64,000 nt of DNA, taken from the NCBI GenBank assembly GCA_963281155.1, contig CAUJLY010000001.1, forward strand, positions 6,448,001 through 6,512,000, written 5' to 3'. Position numbers and translations under genes: made by a program. The stretch's first letter is position 1. Every line of letters begins with the position of its first letter. The notes beneath the pieces are model-generated. The model was not told the origin of the DNA. It ran no database searches and was given only the letters and a program-made list of their open reading frames with translations. This stretch comes from Rhabditophanes sp. KR3021 (taxonomy: Eukaryota > Nematoda > Chromadorea > Rhabditida > Alloionematidae). Shown here piece after piece: positions 13,301-25,055 of this stretch.

Positions 13301-16300
13301 TGTATCGAAACTAATCTCGGTTTCTTCAAGTTGGATTAGCATGCGCTCCACAGCAGTTACGTTATGATATCTGGTTGGTGATAATTCATCTGCAAAAGGT
13401 TTTTCTTCTGCTTGCCGAATGTGTCTCAATAAAGATAGTCCTTTTCTAATAGCTATTCTAAAGTCTTCCTGCAATTACAAAATAAGTAAATCATGGACTG
13501 AGCAAAATAACTATATTTCTTGTCATTTTTTGGTGTATACAAACAACTATATAACGATTAAAATCATTAAACAACGATTTAAAAAAGATCGTCAGATGTC
13601 TTATCGTTTTTACACATCTTTAAGATAAGAAACTGTTTCCCTTTTAAAAAACAATTGAAACCAATGAGTGACTTACTTTAATAGCATCCCTATCATTTGT
13701 CTGCACATTTAATATTCGTTCAGTCGTTTCAACATCATTAGGCAGTTCGGTTTCACGTAAACATTTTGCAAAATTATTTAAAGATTCAGCAATTGCTGAG
13801 GCAGAGGATTTCATTCGCTCAATGTCCTGAAATAAAATAGAGTACAGAAATTAAAAGTAATCTAGTAAAGAAATCTTGATCATCATTTAAAAATACAAAA
13901 TAAAAATACTTTTATTCGAGGACATCCCGTGTTGATTCTCGAATTAAAGATATGTTTATTCAATTTGGATAATATTTTGGTAAATAGACAATAATTCAAT
14001 TGAAAAACAAAAGTTCATCAACTAAATTAGTAAAAAAATCAAACTTTGCTTCAATCTTCTTCCTTCCTCTATCTCAAAAATCAAATCCAGTTTTTTAATA
14101 CCATCAAAATCAAATAATCAATTAAGCGAGATGATAATGCACTTAATAATTAAAGCTTTTGAGCTTTTTAACTTAGACACTCAAACAATATCAATATCAA
14201 TTAATTTACTTACCATAGCATCGTCGATCCAATTCTTGTGATCATACTTCACTTTTCCTCCGACATCTACTGTCAATCTATCGGCTCCAAGATATTCCGC
14301 CATTTCAGTCGTACTTTGGCATATAACAACCTATAAGTAGAATAATTAACAAATATACGATTATGGAGAAATATACAATTGTGAAAAATATTCATTTAAT
14401 TAGCTTCTATTAAACACTTTCACGCAAAAATGACTAATCATTATTAAAAAAAACGATAAGAACCTTTATGTGCAAAAAGAAAAAGATTAAAAAACACATT
14501 ATGAAATTTTTTGTTAAAATTACCTTGTATTTGGTTGAGTCGAAAAAGTTTCTGTATCCAACTTCTAAAGCTCTTTGAAAGACGCCCTCTGGTTTAAGAA
14601 GACAGATTAATGAAATGGGTTCAGGAAAATGATTCTGAAATAATAAAATAGATAAAGATGGAAATGGAAATATTTTTAATTAAAATAATGATGGAGTACA
14701 ACAATATCACACGAACAATCTTTTGGACTTCAGTGTGTTAATTGAATGTAATTTGATAGTTAATGTGTAGCTGATAAAATATATGAAAGTTGAGTCACTT
14801 AAGTTGTCAATGTACAAATACATTTTAGACCCTTTTCGAAACTCATTTTAACTTATTCAAATTATTATATGCGAAGTAAAAAGGATTGTGAATGTATATT
14901 ATATTTATTCGCAAATAATATGATAACTTTAAAAAAGAACTCTATTATTTTATGCGATTCCGGTGGAACAGAAAAATAAAGTTGTATAGAATCTTGATAG
15001 AAACTTTTTAACCATGATATAGATTAATGGGCAAAAGTAAAAAATGAGTTATCTAGTGTTTCAAGGTATTATCTTCTTGATAAAATTGTTTAGTCATAGA
15101 TGCTTATGGAAAACCAAAAATAATAGAAGTATATGTATATGATTGTAATGTAAACAATCATGGGTCGAAGAAAGCTTGTTATAGCACATTTCTTTGCAAA
15201 AAAGATAGAATGAAAAATTGTATTGAATAAGCTGGAAAGAATGTTTTGATTATTGTATGGTCAATTATAATATTAAAACAGCAATATTGTTTTGTATAGA
15301 AGATGTGATAAAATGCATAAAGTGACAATCAAAAGTTAAATAAAAGTTTAATAAAAGTTGAGGTTAAGGTTAGTTGTTTTTAATGCGTCAACTTACCATA
15401 ATGTAGGAGAATAATATTCGTAGAGAACTCCATTTGTCATTTCTTCTATCTATAACTAAAACAAATCCTTTTTGGCAATCTTTAGTCAAAGGAATGAGGT
15501 ATGTGATGAGTAAATGATATTGTTCAAAAGTGATTTGGCTTTTCGAATCGGGAAAAGTCATAATCGGATGACCTTCTCTAGTTACGGCACCAGATATAAA
15601 TGCAAAGTTTGTATGCAAAATATCACGCACTTCATTGACTTTTAATTTCTCACCACCAACCGTCATTTGAGCTTCTGAAATAAAAAAAATAATAAGTAAA
15701 AACACTGGTTTGTTTGTGCTTTGTTTGCGTGTATGTAGTTGTGGAAAGTAAGGGTAGTTTTCGTGTAATAACAGTTAAGTAAAAAGAAAAGTTTAAGGAT
15801 AGATCACATTGTGAGTAATAAAGTAATAATAAGTAAAAGTTATCATTTGATACAGGTCTGCAGTTGATGAACTAGTTTATTTATTTTTGGGACATTTAAA
15901 ATAGCTGTTTATTATAAGAGGAGTCGGTAAATGGGATGTTTTGTGATCCCGCCACACTGTTACCATGGCCTTATTTGATGGTTTAATAGAAGTAGTGGGT
16001 CCGTTGCTATTGATTATTGACAGTTTGCGGAAACACCTGGACTTAATAAAGGCCATATTAATCAACTGTCCTCGCAACAATATCATGAGTAAATATCAGT
16101 CAGAGTTAAATTTACAAAAAAGCAATTACAATACAGGGAATGACTAAAAAGGTCTTGCCTATATGTAATAATTTAATAAAATAACGATCTATATCAAAGT
16201 TATTAAATAAATTTTTAATAACTAAACAATATGATTGGGGCAGTAGTTTTTGTTTTACACTTTCATTCATCTTTTAAAGTAAATGTAGCATTCAAAGTTT

Positions 16301-17105
16301 TTGAAAAGAACAGATCCGACAATCAAATCTCATTATAATAACGCGGATACTTTATACAATAAAAATATGAATAAAAGGGGTCGTATATTTCTAAAAAAAC
16401 TCACCCCATTCTAGACAATTTGTTTCATCTTCTGGAGTTAAATTTTCTGCCATCAACCATCCTGTACCATAATAGGATGAAGTTAACAATACATTGCGAT
16501 TTCTAGAGGAAGACCCCGCTGGTGAGGAAATCGACTTATCCATTGCAGCACTTTTGTAGCCCGAATCGTCTAAAAAGGTTCCCTGTTTTAAAGTATTTTT
16601 GAAAAATGCTAAATCGAATGACAGATCATAGGGATTTTTTGTATTTTTATACACTTCTTTGACAGCTCCCCTCTTCTTGGACAATTTTTTTGAACTAAAT
16701 TAAATACATATGTTAAATAGATGATAATACATTTTAAAAATGTATCAAAAATACGTACTCAATATCTATTCTTGAAGGTCTTGTAGTTTGATGTTCTTTT
16801 GTGCAACTATAACTAGTTTCATACTCTTCACACATTCTTGAAGTTGATGGCATTTGGTAAATTGATGTATCATTCTCCCGACTATATTCAGAAGATTCAT
16901 CTTCAGCTGTCCGATAATAAGACGAAGGAGACGGCATTTTGTAGGTGTTTATAAAGGGCTTTAATATTGGATTAAAATGATTAATAAAAGAAATGCAAAC
17001 CTGAAAACAGTGATTTTTAGCCGCCAAAAATGTATTATCTGCACACGTTTCTTCTGTATCTTGTTTGACAAATCGTTTATTGTTTGAGTAAAAGCCAGAT
17101 GACAT
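1386..17105 (-). CDS. SEC14-spectrin-DH-PH Rho guanine nucleotide exchange factor (MCF2/DBS/PLEKHG4 type)
   Basis: Predicted activator of Rho-family GTPases at membranes. I joined 16 exons in consistent phase: 17105-17001, 16958-16759, 16694-16405, 15674-15397, 14634-14524, 14330-14214, 13826-13677, 13468-13229, 12029-11910, 11865-11668, 10020-9906, 9313-9222, 8718-8518, 3253-3158, 2902-2768 and 2720-1386, about 1260 residues. A Ser/Tyr-rich head is followed by a SEC14 domain (about 200-367; LGADRLTVDVGG near its end), spectrin-like helices (about 368-672), a Pro-rich linker (PPIPPKK), a DH domain (about 810-1000; LLKPIQRITKYQLMLKEL is the conserved helix) and a PH domain (about 1000-1115, with its conserved Trp in ARMKWIQKL), then a Ser/Thr-rich tail. 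That order is typical of the DBS/MCF2 group. The join across the 5.3 kb intron is the least certain; a shorter form could start at the ATG at 3280 or use the exon at 3.9-4.6 kb. Confidence 0.8.
3885..4604 (-). CDS. Probable alternative first exon of the RhoGEF gene (or a small separate gene), Ser/Cys repeat protein
   Basis: Open frame of 239 codons inside the largest RhoGEF intron, same strand. It begins MKRRLPNLFNSFRSKRSF and contains about six copies of a six-residue repeat of the form S-S-V-x-C-x (SSVNC, SSVDC, SSMDC, SSVEC). Near its end, after codon 230, ATG|GTAACT is a possible donor in phase 0 (CDS part 4604-3915). This matches the phase-0 acceptor CTCAAG|AAG at 3253, so it can be spliced in frame to the DH-PH exons. 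It cannot be an internal exon of the long form, because the frame upstream of its ATG is closed by a stop. An acceptor tttttacag lies 52 bases upstream of the ATG and could serve cis- or trans-splicing. No known domain is recognised; a separate single-exon gene remains possible. Confidence 0.5.
   Translation of the reverse strand: MKRRLPNLFNSFRSKRSFILNKIYNDRSTQSTSTDHFDNEKSKLSEGNSTSSVNCSSSVNCLSSVDCTSSMDCTSSVECTNSMSSVNSLNSLSTISPDGDYITWPTSANNNSDVQPNCLDDVPIRLRQKSNNTNPKESRTRRNIKAVSAFMTSEIIPQSIQGYLLRRNSSRSLRSLMNINKEQVQRKDSKDVCIEFGDEDDQVLDYTNHQLKNGKIYSSDYEKRVSQDYMVTKFYHSSF
4346..4461 (-). repeat. 18-bp tandem coding repeat, about six units
   Basis: Imperfect 18-bp units on the minus strand, encoding S-S-[VM]-[ND/E]-C-x in the alternative first exon. 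The Cys every six residues is regular although the DNA units have diverged, which suggests that the peptide periodicity is kept. Confidence 0.7.
4605..8517. other. Large RhoGEF intron, no recognisable gene
   Basis: About 3.9 kb with no convincing coding frame on either strand. It is strikingly G-over-C and A-over-T rich on the plus strand (for example around 7860-7980), which makes the sense RNA of the host gene pyrimidine-rich. Short open frames such as those near 5433 and 7224 have no coding character. Confidence 0.6.
8719..13228. other. Long introns of the RhoGEF gene between small exons
   Basis: Apart from the exons listed for the RhoGEF gene, these introns (up to about 1.6 kb) hold no gene that I can support. 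Open frames at 12196-12685 on the plus strand are low-complexity and lack family features. Confidence 0.5.
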
Positions 17106-20100
17106 TCTATGTACAATAAAAGCAGCTAAAATATTGTGACTAAATAGTCGGGCTGTGTTTAATTCAAGCTAATACGAAATGGGTCAGCAAACAAATTTGA
17201 ATCTGAAAGAATACGTATATAAAACATTAATGAGTTAAATAATGAGAAAAAACGATTAAAAGGTTTAAATAACGATAAGCAGAAAAAACAACCCTTTAAA
17301 AGTAACGATAAAACGATTTTTGTCGTAAATTAAAGGAAGACTAAAAAAGCATAGTTTAGGAAATAAGCCTTGATAAAGTAAATTAATTTTATTGCGTCAT
17401 TTTGGGTATCATACATAGTTTTTGAGAGAATTGATTTTGTTCTATTCAGAAAATAATTATGCCTTTCTTAGATAAAAGGGCAGTTGTACTGACAAAACTG
17501 TAAATGGTAGCATCAGGACAATTTTAATAACACCACTCAATAACGATGTGACAAAAGGAGCTTTAGCTACTCTTTTAACCGCAACACTATTTTATGCATG
17601 TTAATACAATAAATGTTTGAAGATAGATTTAATTTGCCGTTCTCTAATCAAAGTTGATTGTATAATCTAAGCAATCAGCACTATCAAAAACGTACAAGCA
17701 TGCCAATTCTACATAATTATGAGGCATGTTTCATGAATTTTATAATACATTGTTCACTCAGTTGACTTCACCTTAAAATATCCGCAAGTCAGTTGACTGG
17801 ACCTCATAATATTTTTACCAAGTTAGTCAATTTTGCGTCTAAAAACTTTCGTCAAGTAAGTTCTTTTCAAGTAAACAACTTTTACATGAGAATAAAAAGA
17901 AATTTACCCCCCCGTCTATCACTTGGTTGTTATATTGCTCTGTTGATCATGTAGTCGTAATTGTTGACATATTATGATGCCAAAGTTTGCTATACGGTTC
18001 CAGCTATTCTAAAACTCTTAAGGGATATTCCCAAATATTTAACTAAAAATAAATTTAGTATTAAAACTTTCCAACATAAGAATGATTACTCTGTTGTCTT
18101 TCCAAAAACATTCTCGTGGTAAACAAAATTATGAATTGACGATGCGCGTAAATAGGGGACTCTTTCAAATATTTTTAATTCCATCCAAATTATGCCCCCT
18201 GCTTAGGGTTTGATAGGATGCCATGAGTAATGTTATATGCCAAAACTAAAGTAAAACAAATGACCACTACTCAAAATATTATTCCTTATTCATACAAATT
18301 TGACGGATACTAAAGATTATAAATACGAAAAGATAATACATTTTTGGAGATGAAAATAATACTACCAAAAATATATGCCGTTGAAAATGTTTCCGTAACA
18401 TTATTAAAAAACTGTTGTTTTCTTTAAATACAACTTTTATTGTTTTTTACCCACCATCATGAGTTTAATTTTCAAAACAAAGTTGTAAAAATGAAAGAAA
18501 AAATTAATTTTAAAGAGGAAATGTAGCGAGTATCTTTTTTTACTATCTCAACAAAATTAACTAACAAGTAATTGGAAGAAAACACATATTATAAATTCTT
18601 CCATATCACTTATTGAGTGCAAGAAGAAGATAATACATATGTTTGAATGAGTGTAATAATGAGTAAGTAGAGTGAATATGCAAGTCCAATGTTTCTACAA
18701 TTCAGATAATTTTGTATAAAAAAGGTTATCTGCCCTAAACACAACTACTCCATAAAATTAGAAATAGGCATTGTATTGGGGTTTTAATTATTTAAAGTTT
18801 TTTCTTCTACATAGCAAAGGCCTATCAGATTACCATTCGTAAAAGTAATACCTAACAAGTAAAGTATTGCCATTATAGCAAAAAATATTTGTAAATAGAA
18901 TAAAAAATAATTGGTTGTAAATACGAAAAAGTATGGCATCAAAGATTTTTACATTTAATTGAAGAAAAATCTAAATATATCAATAAATAATCTGTATTTA
19001 ATTTTTCCCCCAATTTTTCATTTTTATTTGCGATTTTGTCATGACATCTCGCCCACATAAGTTATATCAAAAGCTTGATGTTGATAATGGCAAGAAGGAT
19101 CTTGAAAAATATTTTTGATATTTGGGGAATTACATAAACAATGCCCTAACAACTGAAAAATAAATTTTTTTGTCCTTATTTGAAACGATCTTGATAAATA
19201 GATCTTAGCGTTTATTTCAAAAAAGAAAGCCAACATATTTTTTATTAAAAAAGGTTAAAAGAGTGCTTAAAAGTTTATCCATAAATAACATATGTCTATT
19301 TTTGACATAATAACATCCATTTTTAACGCTTTTGACAACAGAACAATTAATGAATAATTTTAAAGAATTTGAACTCTACATATTCATTAGTAGTTCATAT
19401 GTAGATAAAGTCTGAAGCGAGACAAAACGATTTAGCGTGTAATAATGCAATTGGGACAAATTTTAATATGTCGAATTTGCGTACTCGAGAGACGTTTAAG
19501 GCGTCTTGTAAATAATGATAGAAGAGAAAATGATATAGTTTTATTTGATGCTATAAAAGAGAAAGTCATAAAATATTGCGGGGTGCAAAAAATGAATTTG
19601 AGTTAAAAAAAGAATTTTAATTTATTAATGTAAAAAATGGTGCATATTGACGGGTTTAAACAAAAACTATAAACAACTCCATTTACATACGTACAGGAAT
19701 ATTTATTTACGCATATGTATTATTGAGAGACAAGGCAACAAAAAATCTTCGTTTATGGTCATTCTATAAATAAATTGGACAACTCATTTTAATTGAATAG
19801 AAGATTTGACAGTCCTTTAAATATTTCATAGTAGATGTTATTTCAAAGATTGTTAATGTATTTTAAAGTCAAACAAACAAAATAGCTTGTTGGTAACAAA
19901 AGTGTGTCAAAAATACATCTATAGCCAAAGTATACACTGATAAAATGCCTATTTTTCTAGTCTCCATCCCGTATTTTGAACAAAAAAGAATGGGACTTTA
20001 AAAGATACATTTAAATTCGTTTGGTCTTGTATACTTAAAAATCGATGACTTTCTAAAGAATAAAATAATTTGCTTGAAACTTTTTGTTATTGAATTTAAA

Positions 20101-20440
20101 TTTTATACTTTTTTGAATTAAAGAATGTGTTTGAAAGATGTTTTAATGATGTCATTACCATTTACTAATATAACCATTCAACTTTTTCAAACCCAATTAA
20201 GCTATTTAATAAATTAAAAGTTTATGGAATATAAAATTTAATATTTTATAACTTCCTTATGTGGAAGATGTAAAAAACAATTCCCTATTGCATGAATATT
20301 TTTGTTTTGTGTGAAAATTAAAGTCTATGATAACTATGCTATATTAGGAATGAAATATTATTATTATTAAGTGTTGGTATGTTATTTACTTCCAATGTCT
20401 GTTTCTTTGGTTAGTTGAATTGGTTGTTTCAAGATATTAA
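17106..20440. other. Intergenic region, 3.3 kb
   Basis: Lies upstream of the RhoGEF start and downstream of the 3' end of the secreted Thr-rich gene. The two strands are more balanced in base use here than in the RhoGEF introns. A ttttag acceptor about 20 bases before the RhoGEF ATG may be a leader-splice or 5' UTR acceptor. No coding sequence, RNA gene or long repeat was seen. Confidence 0.5.
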
Positions 20441-23234
20441 TCATTGCCAAAGGTCTGATTTTGGTGCTTCACGACGGAAATCTTCTCTGACTAAAAATGG
20501 AGTTGGCCGGTAAGGAACATCTTGACTCTCTTGTTCTGGAATTTTCATTTTGTAATATTTCGCTTCCTTTTTCATATTTGAGCCACTTACTAAAGTTGGG
20601 GGTGCGGCTAATAATAACTTCCGTAGCGTATTTTTGTCATTAATATTGTTCTTATCGAAAATTTCTTTCAATTGAGTGTCTACTTCTTCAAAATTTTTAT
20701 TTGATGCTTCAATTTGTTTTTGAGCCGTGGACGATATTGGAACTAATTCAGTGTTGGCTAATGGTTCAGTTATTGGTTCGGCAATGGGTTGAAGAGGTGC
20801 TCCGTGCATCAAGCTTTGCTTTAAGAATGGATTTTGAGCTAATAAGGGTAATAAAAATGGAAGCATTCCATCAACCATTGTACTTACTGGAACAAGATTA
20901 GCATTATTCTCTGGTTTAGAGTCAGCATTAGCATTCGTCTAAATAAGTTCAAAAACAATTTAAACATGTAAAGATAGGATGTATTTTTATTTATTAAACA
21001 AATAATATAACAGTAAGATATTAAGCTTTACTTACATTAAAGTTGTACACATTTTGAGGGACGGAAGAGACGGTGGATTTATCAGTAGTATTAACGGCAT
21101 TGGGGGTTTCATCCATTTGTGCAGCATATTTATGATGTGGTAACAAAAAATCTTCCTCTTCCTCGGCTTCAGGGATCACTTTCTTCTTTGGAGCTTTCTT
21201 GGAAGGATCTTTTTTAGGGGTAACTTTAGTTGTAGTAGTAACTTCAATTGTTGTCGTTTCTGGAATTACTTTTGCCGACTCTTCAGCATCTTCATTGCTA
21301 TCCATATCAACTTCGTGGCTGTCAGATACTGTTGTAGTCTCTATGACATCTTCAGTTGATGATGTTTCTTTGACTTCTTCGATTTCTCCATCATCCTCAT
21401 TATTTGAATCACCTCCTTCAGTTGATGAGGTTGTATTAGTTTCATTCTTTAGGTATAATTCTAAATTATCCTCTTCACCATCTTCTTTGATTTTCAAATC
21501 AGTATGATCAGAAATTTCATCCGCTTCGACAATAGTTCCATTAGTTGAAATTTTATCATCATGTGAAGTATTTCTAATGAGCGGATTTTCTTCCTCTGAG
21601 TCAGCTGCAACAGATTCAGTCGTGTTATTTTCAGTTACATATTCTACTTCCTCAGTGCTAACTTCGTCACTTGTTTTTAGATCTGCCACTGGCTTATTTG
21701 AATTTTCAACAACACTTTCCTTATCTTTGTTCTCTAAATTAGCTTTCGTATTTTCAGAATCAACGACATCATTGTCGTTTTCTGAAGACTCCTCTTCGAT
21801 TTCAGGATACTCTGTAGTGAAACTTTGTTCAATTGCTTTCTGCGTTGTCGAAATGACTTCTTCTTCAACTTTGTCAACTGTTTCTACAATTTCTTCAGAT
21901 GATCCGTCAACCTCAGTTACCTTATTCATAGCAGAACTTTTTTCTGTAGTCGAAACCGGGATTAATTCGTCAACAAATAATTCTTTAGCTACTGTTTCTT
22001 TGGCAAGTTGAACATTCTTATCATTTTTTTTAGTGGCATTTGATTTTTTCTCTGCAACAATTTTTTCTTCTTCGATTCCACTACCTTCTTCAACCTCATT
22101 AACTGCCTTCAAATTGGCTGATTCAAGTTTAGCTGTTGTTAATTCAATTTTGTCATTTGTTGATTTAATTTTAACCGTTGTTGCATCAACTTTTGATGTT
22201 GTACCAATTTTAGCAGTTGTTGATTCAAGTTTAACCGTTATTGATTCAATTTTAGCAGTTGTTGATTCATTTTTTGTTGTACTAGCTGGTCCAACTCTAA
22301 TTTTAGCAGAATATGTTTCTCCACTTCGATCTTTCTTAGACTTCTTTTTCGGAATCTTTTTGGTGGTTGTTGTCACAAGTTCTGTCGTGGTTTCTATTTC
22401 TTCGCTTGAAGTGGTTTCCTCAGACGATTCCTCTGCTTCGGGTGTAATTTGAGGTTGTGGAGTTGTTGTAGTTGTTGTAATTGTCTTTTTGGACTTTTTC
22501 TTGTTGTGCCTTTTAATAGGTTTGATGGTAGTTGTTATTTCATTTTCTGGAGCGTTCGTTAGAATGGATTCATGATCTTCAGAAATATTTGCAGGAGCAG
22601 TTTCATTATGTTGTGGTTTGTGAGACTTACTCTTTATTTTCTTCGCCTTTAAAGTAGTTGTTTCAATTTCTTGAGTAGTACTAGGTACCTCAGTCGTAGT
22701 AGTTGTAATAAACGCATAATTGTCACCCTTTATGCGGGGCAGCAATTTGTGCAGTAACTTTTCATTAATGATATCACCTTGCTCACTTGGATTATAGTGA
22801 CTTCCACCAGAATTACTATTTAACTGATTGTTGTAAAGATTCAAATTACGATCAAGACCTTGTTCATAGTTTCCCCCTTTGACTCTACCATCAAGTCCCA
22901 TACTGTTTTGGATTGTATTTAAAAGATTTTCGAATGGTGCGGGTGTATTTAATTTTAGTGCCGATTGTTGTGCCAAATAATTACTATTAGGAGTTCCCGA
23001 CCCACTATTGGCTACATTTCTGAGAATTCCACTCCACAACTTTAGATACCTTTGAAATGGATCATTGGCATAGTCTATTTGTGGTGGATAATAATCTGGA
23101 TCACTTTGTTGTTGTTGCTGCTGTTGGTGTTGAAATTGATATTGATATTGCTGTGCACTCACAATATTTATTATAGCAAATAAAGAAATGGCACGTATGA
23201 AATAATAAGACATGATGCTCTTTTTAGAGAACAA
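20441..23234 (-). CDS. Secreted Thr/Ser/Glu-rich mucin-like protein
   Basis: Two exons, 23234-21036 and 20938-20441, joined in phase 0 across a 97-base intron, give about 898 residues. The N terminus has a signal peptide (hydrophobic core IRAISLFAIINIVSA, cut before QQ) and a Gln run. A structured-looking N-terminal third (about 50-170) is followed by a very long low-complexity region of Thr runs (TTTTT, TTTTTT), acidic stretches and Lys clusters such as KKKSKK, with a diverged repeat built on TTAK[IL]ES. Such a stalk is expected to be heavily O-glycosylated. The C-terminal exon holds a calmer segment (FLLPLLAQNPFLKQSL). Secreted or matrix/cuticle-associated location is inferred from composition; I recognise no catalytic domain. 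A second in-frame Met seven codons downstream could equally be the start. Confidence 0.8.
22125..22285 (-). repeat. Diverged tandem coding repeat (TTAK-type, about 10 residues)
   Basis: On the minus strand successive units encode STTAKIESI, VKLESTTAKIG, TTVKIKSTND and ELTTAKLESA. On the plus strand the words ttgttgattcaa and gttgttgattca recur. This is a repeat within the Thr-rich stalk of the secreted protein. Confidence 0.6.
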
Positions 23235-24134
23235 AAAGGGAAATAGAGATTATTTTGTATCCTTAACAAATATAAAATTAAAAGGAGAGAAAGAAGTTAA
23301 TAATCACAGACGAATTACAAAATAATACCAACAAAGAGATTTAGAAAAGTGATTAAAAAAGTAGAAGGAGTAGGAGTAAGTTGAACCTTGTAAATAAGAT
23401 ATCTTAGATGTCGGATAATAAGTTTTTGTATTATTACGACTATAAACAGTCTTCGGGACGAACGGAGAATGTGAGATATACAATAAAAAAAGGGTTGGAG
23501 AGTTTTTAATGAATTGGGTCGTTTGATGATTAACTGACAAAGAGTTGCGCATATTATTGCTACAAGATTGACGACATTTTAAGATTTTAATCTAAGATGA
23601 ACATTTTGAGGGAATTTATGATGGAAAAAAATTAATAAATCTAATTTAACGTAAATTGTTTGATTTTTTGAAGTTGATTAATTCAAAAAATAAACAAAAA
23701 ACCAAATAACATATAAACTACATGAACTTAATAAGTTTTTAACATTGAAACTAGTTTAAAAATTGCTCGAGACGTTAATATCCGATACTTATGAAATGCG
23801 ATGACGCAAAGGTTACTAAATGATTTTTTGATAAAACACCTTCATGACCTGGATATCCTTATTACTTATTTAAATGGATCTTTTTATAAAACGAAAAAGT
23901 AATTGTCCAGTATTTTAATTGTTAAGTTAAAATTTAGATTAAATAAATATCAACTTATTTACAAATTCAAAAAGAATAACGGGTCTATCGAAGATAAAAT
24001 ATTCGTAGCTTATCTCAAAACTGATTAATTATCTTTATTATCTTTTACTATCAGAATATTTCTAAAACTTTGCTGATAAATTTTTTATTAATCCTGATTA
24101 AACTTTTTTAACATGGAAATTAAAAAATGATTCT
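23235..24134. other. Intergenic region between two same-strand secreted-protein genes
   Basis: Upstream flank of the Thr-rich gene and downstream flank of the next gene. AT-rich, no coding sequence seen; the open frame at 23304-23552 lacks coding character. Confidence 0.5.
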
Positions 24135-24645
24135 TTAATTGTTTTCAATTTTGTGAGTGAAATTCATTTTCATGCAATATTTCATAATATCTCGGATATC
24201 CTTGCAATTTAGTTCTGGAAAGTAAGTTCGAATTAGGTTACAATTTTTATCAGCGACTGTGTCAACATCTGCGATCTTGTACATTGAAATGTAATCGTCG
24301 ATTCGGATGCAGGTGCTTCTAGCGAATTCTTTTAGTTCATCAGATGATGGTTGTTTGGTTACTACACTTCTTTCAGTCGTTGTTGTGGTAGTTATTGGAT
24401 CAATGATTTCATTTTTGGGAAAAGCTTCGGCATACAACTTTTCCATATAACTCATCGGAACCATTTCTTCGTGTCTTTGTTGAGCAATTCCAATTGCCGG
24501 TTCATCATCTGTTCCAAACAAAATGTCTCTTACGGTTAATGACTAAATTACGTTTAATTAGTTACTAAAAAGTAAAACTTACGTTTATTTCAACAATTCG
24601 ACAAATACAAAAGAAAAAAACCAGCTTCGGGAAACAGTACATCAT
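24135..24645 (-). CDS. Small secreted protein, function unknown
   Basis: Exons 24645-24583 and 24542-24135 join in phase 0 across a 40-base intron to give 156 residues. The first exon is almost entirely a signal peptide (MMYCFPKLVFFFCICRIVEI). The mature part has a short Thr run (TTTTTTERS) and a C-terminal third with four cysteines (STCIR, DKNC, LNCKDI, KYCMK) that could form two disulfides. Without the short first exon the coding frame would begin mid-protein and lack the secretion signal, so the two-exon model is preferred. Its Thr run resembles the stalk of its downstream neighbour on the same strand, but I see no other homology. No family recognised. Confidence 0.7.
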
Positions 24646-25055
24646 AAAAGAGAATAATCAAATCTGTTACCCAATATAAATTAATCTTTAAATGCACATT
24701 TACATCCCATTATATCCTTTTAACAAAACACTAAAATACCACCTCTCAACTTATATAAACAAAACATGAATATTAATAGGTCAAATTGTGTACATTCACC
24801 GAAAACAATTGTTAACAAACATTCTATCCAAGCTTAAGAAGTTCTCTCACTCTATAATCATTACTTGTGAATACTTGGGGTAATTTACAATTATCTTGGA
24901 CCTTTTGAATATCAATGAATAAGGCTATAATTTTATAATGAATGTCTACTTAAATAAATTTAAATGCCACACAACTTATATAGTATGATTAAAAAATGTC
25001 ATTAACAAATTCAGAAAATCTTCAACTATGAATGAATTAAATAGATTGCTTGATA
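24646..25055. other. Intergenic region
   Basis: Between the small secreted gene (5' side) and the 3' end of the GATA factor gene. AT-rich; no coding sequence or RNA gene seen. Confidence 0.5.

Noticed and set aside
21199..22452. Long plus-strand open frames opposite the Thr-rich secreted gene
   Set aside because: They are antisense shadows: Thr/Glu codons read backwards as Val/Ser/Leu runs. The minus frame has a signal peptide and splice sites.
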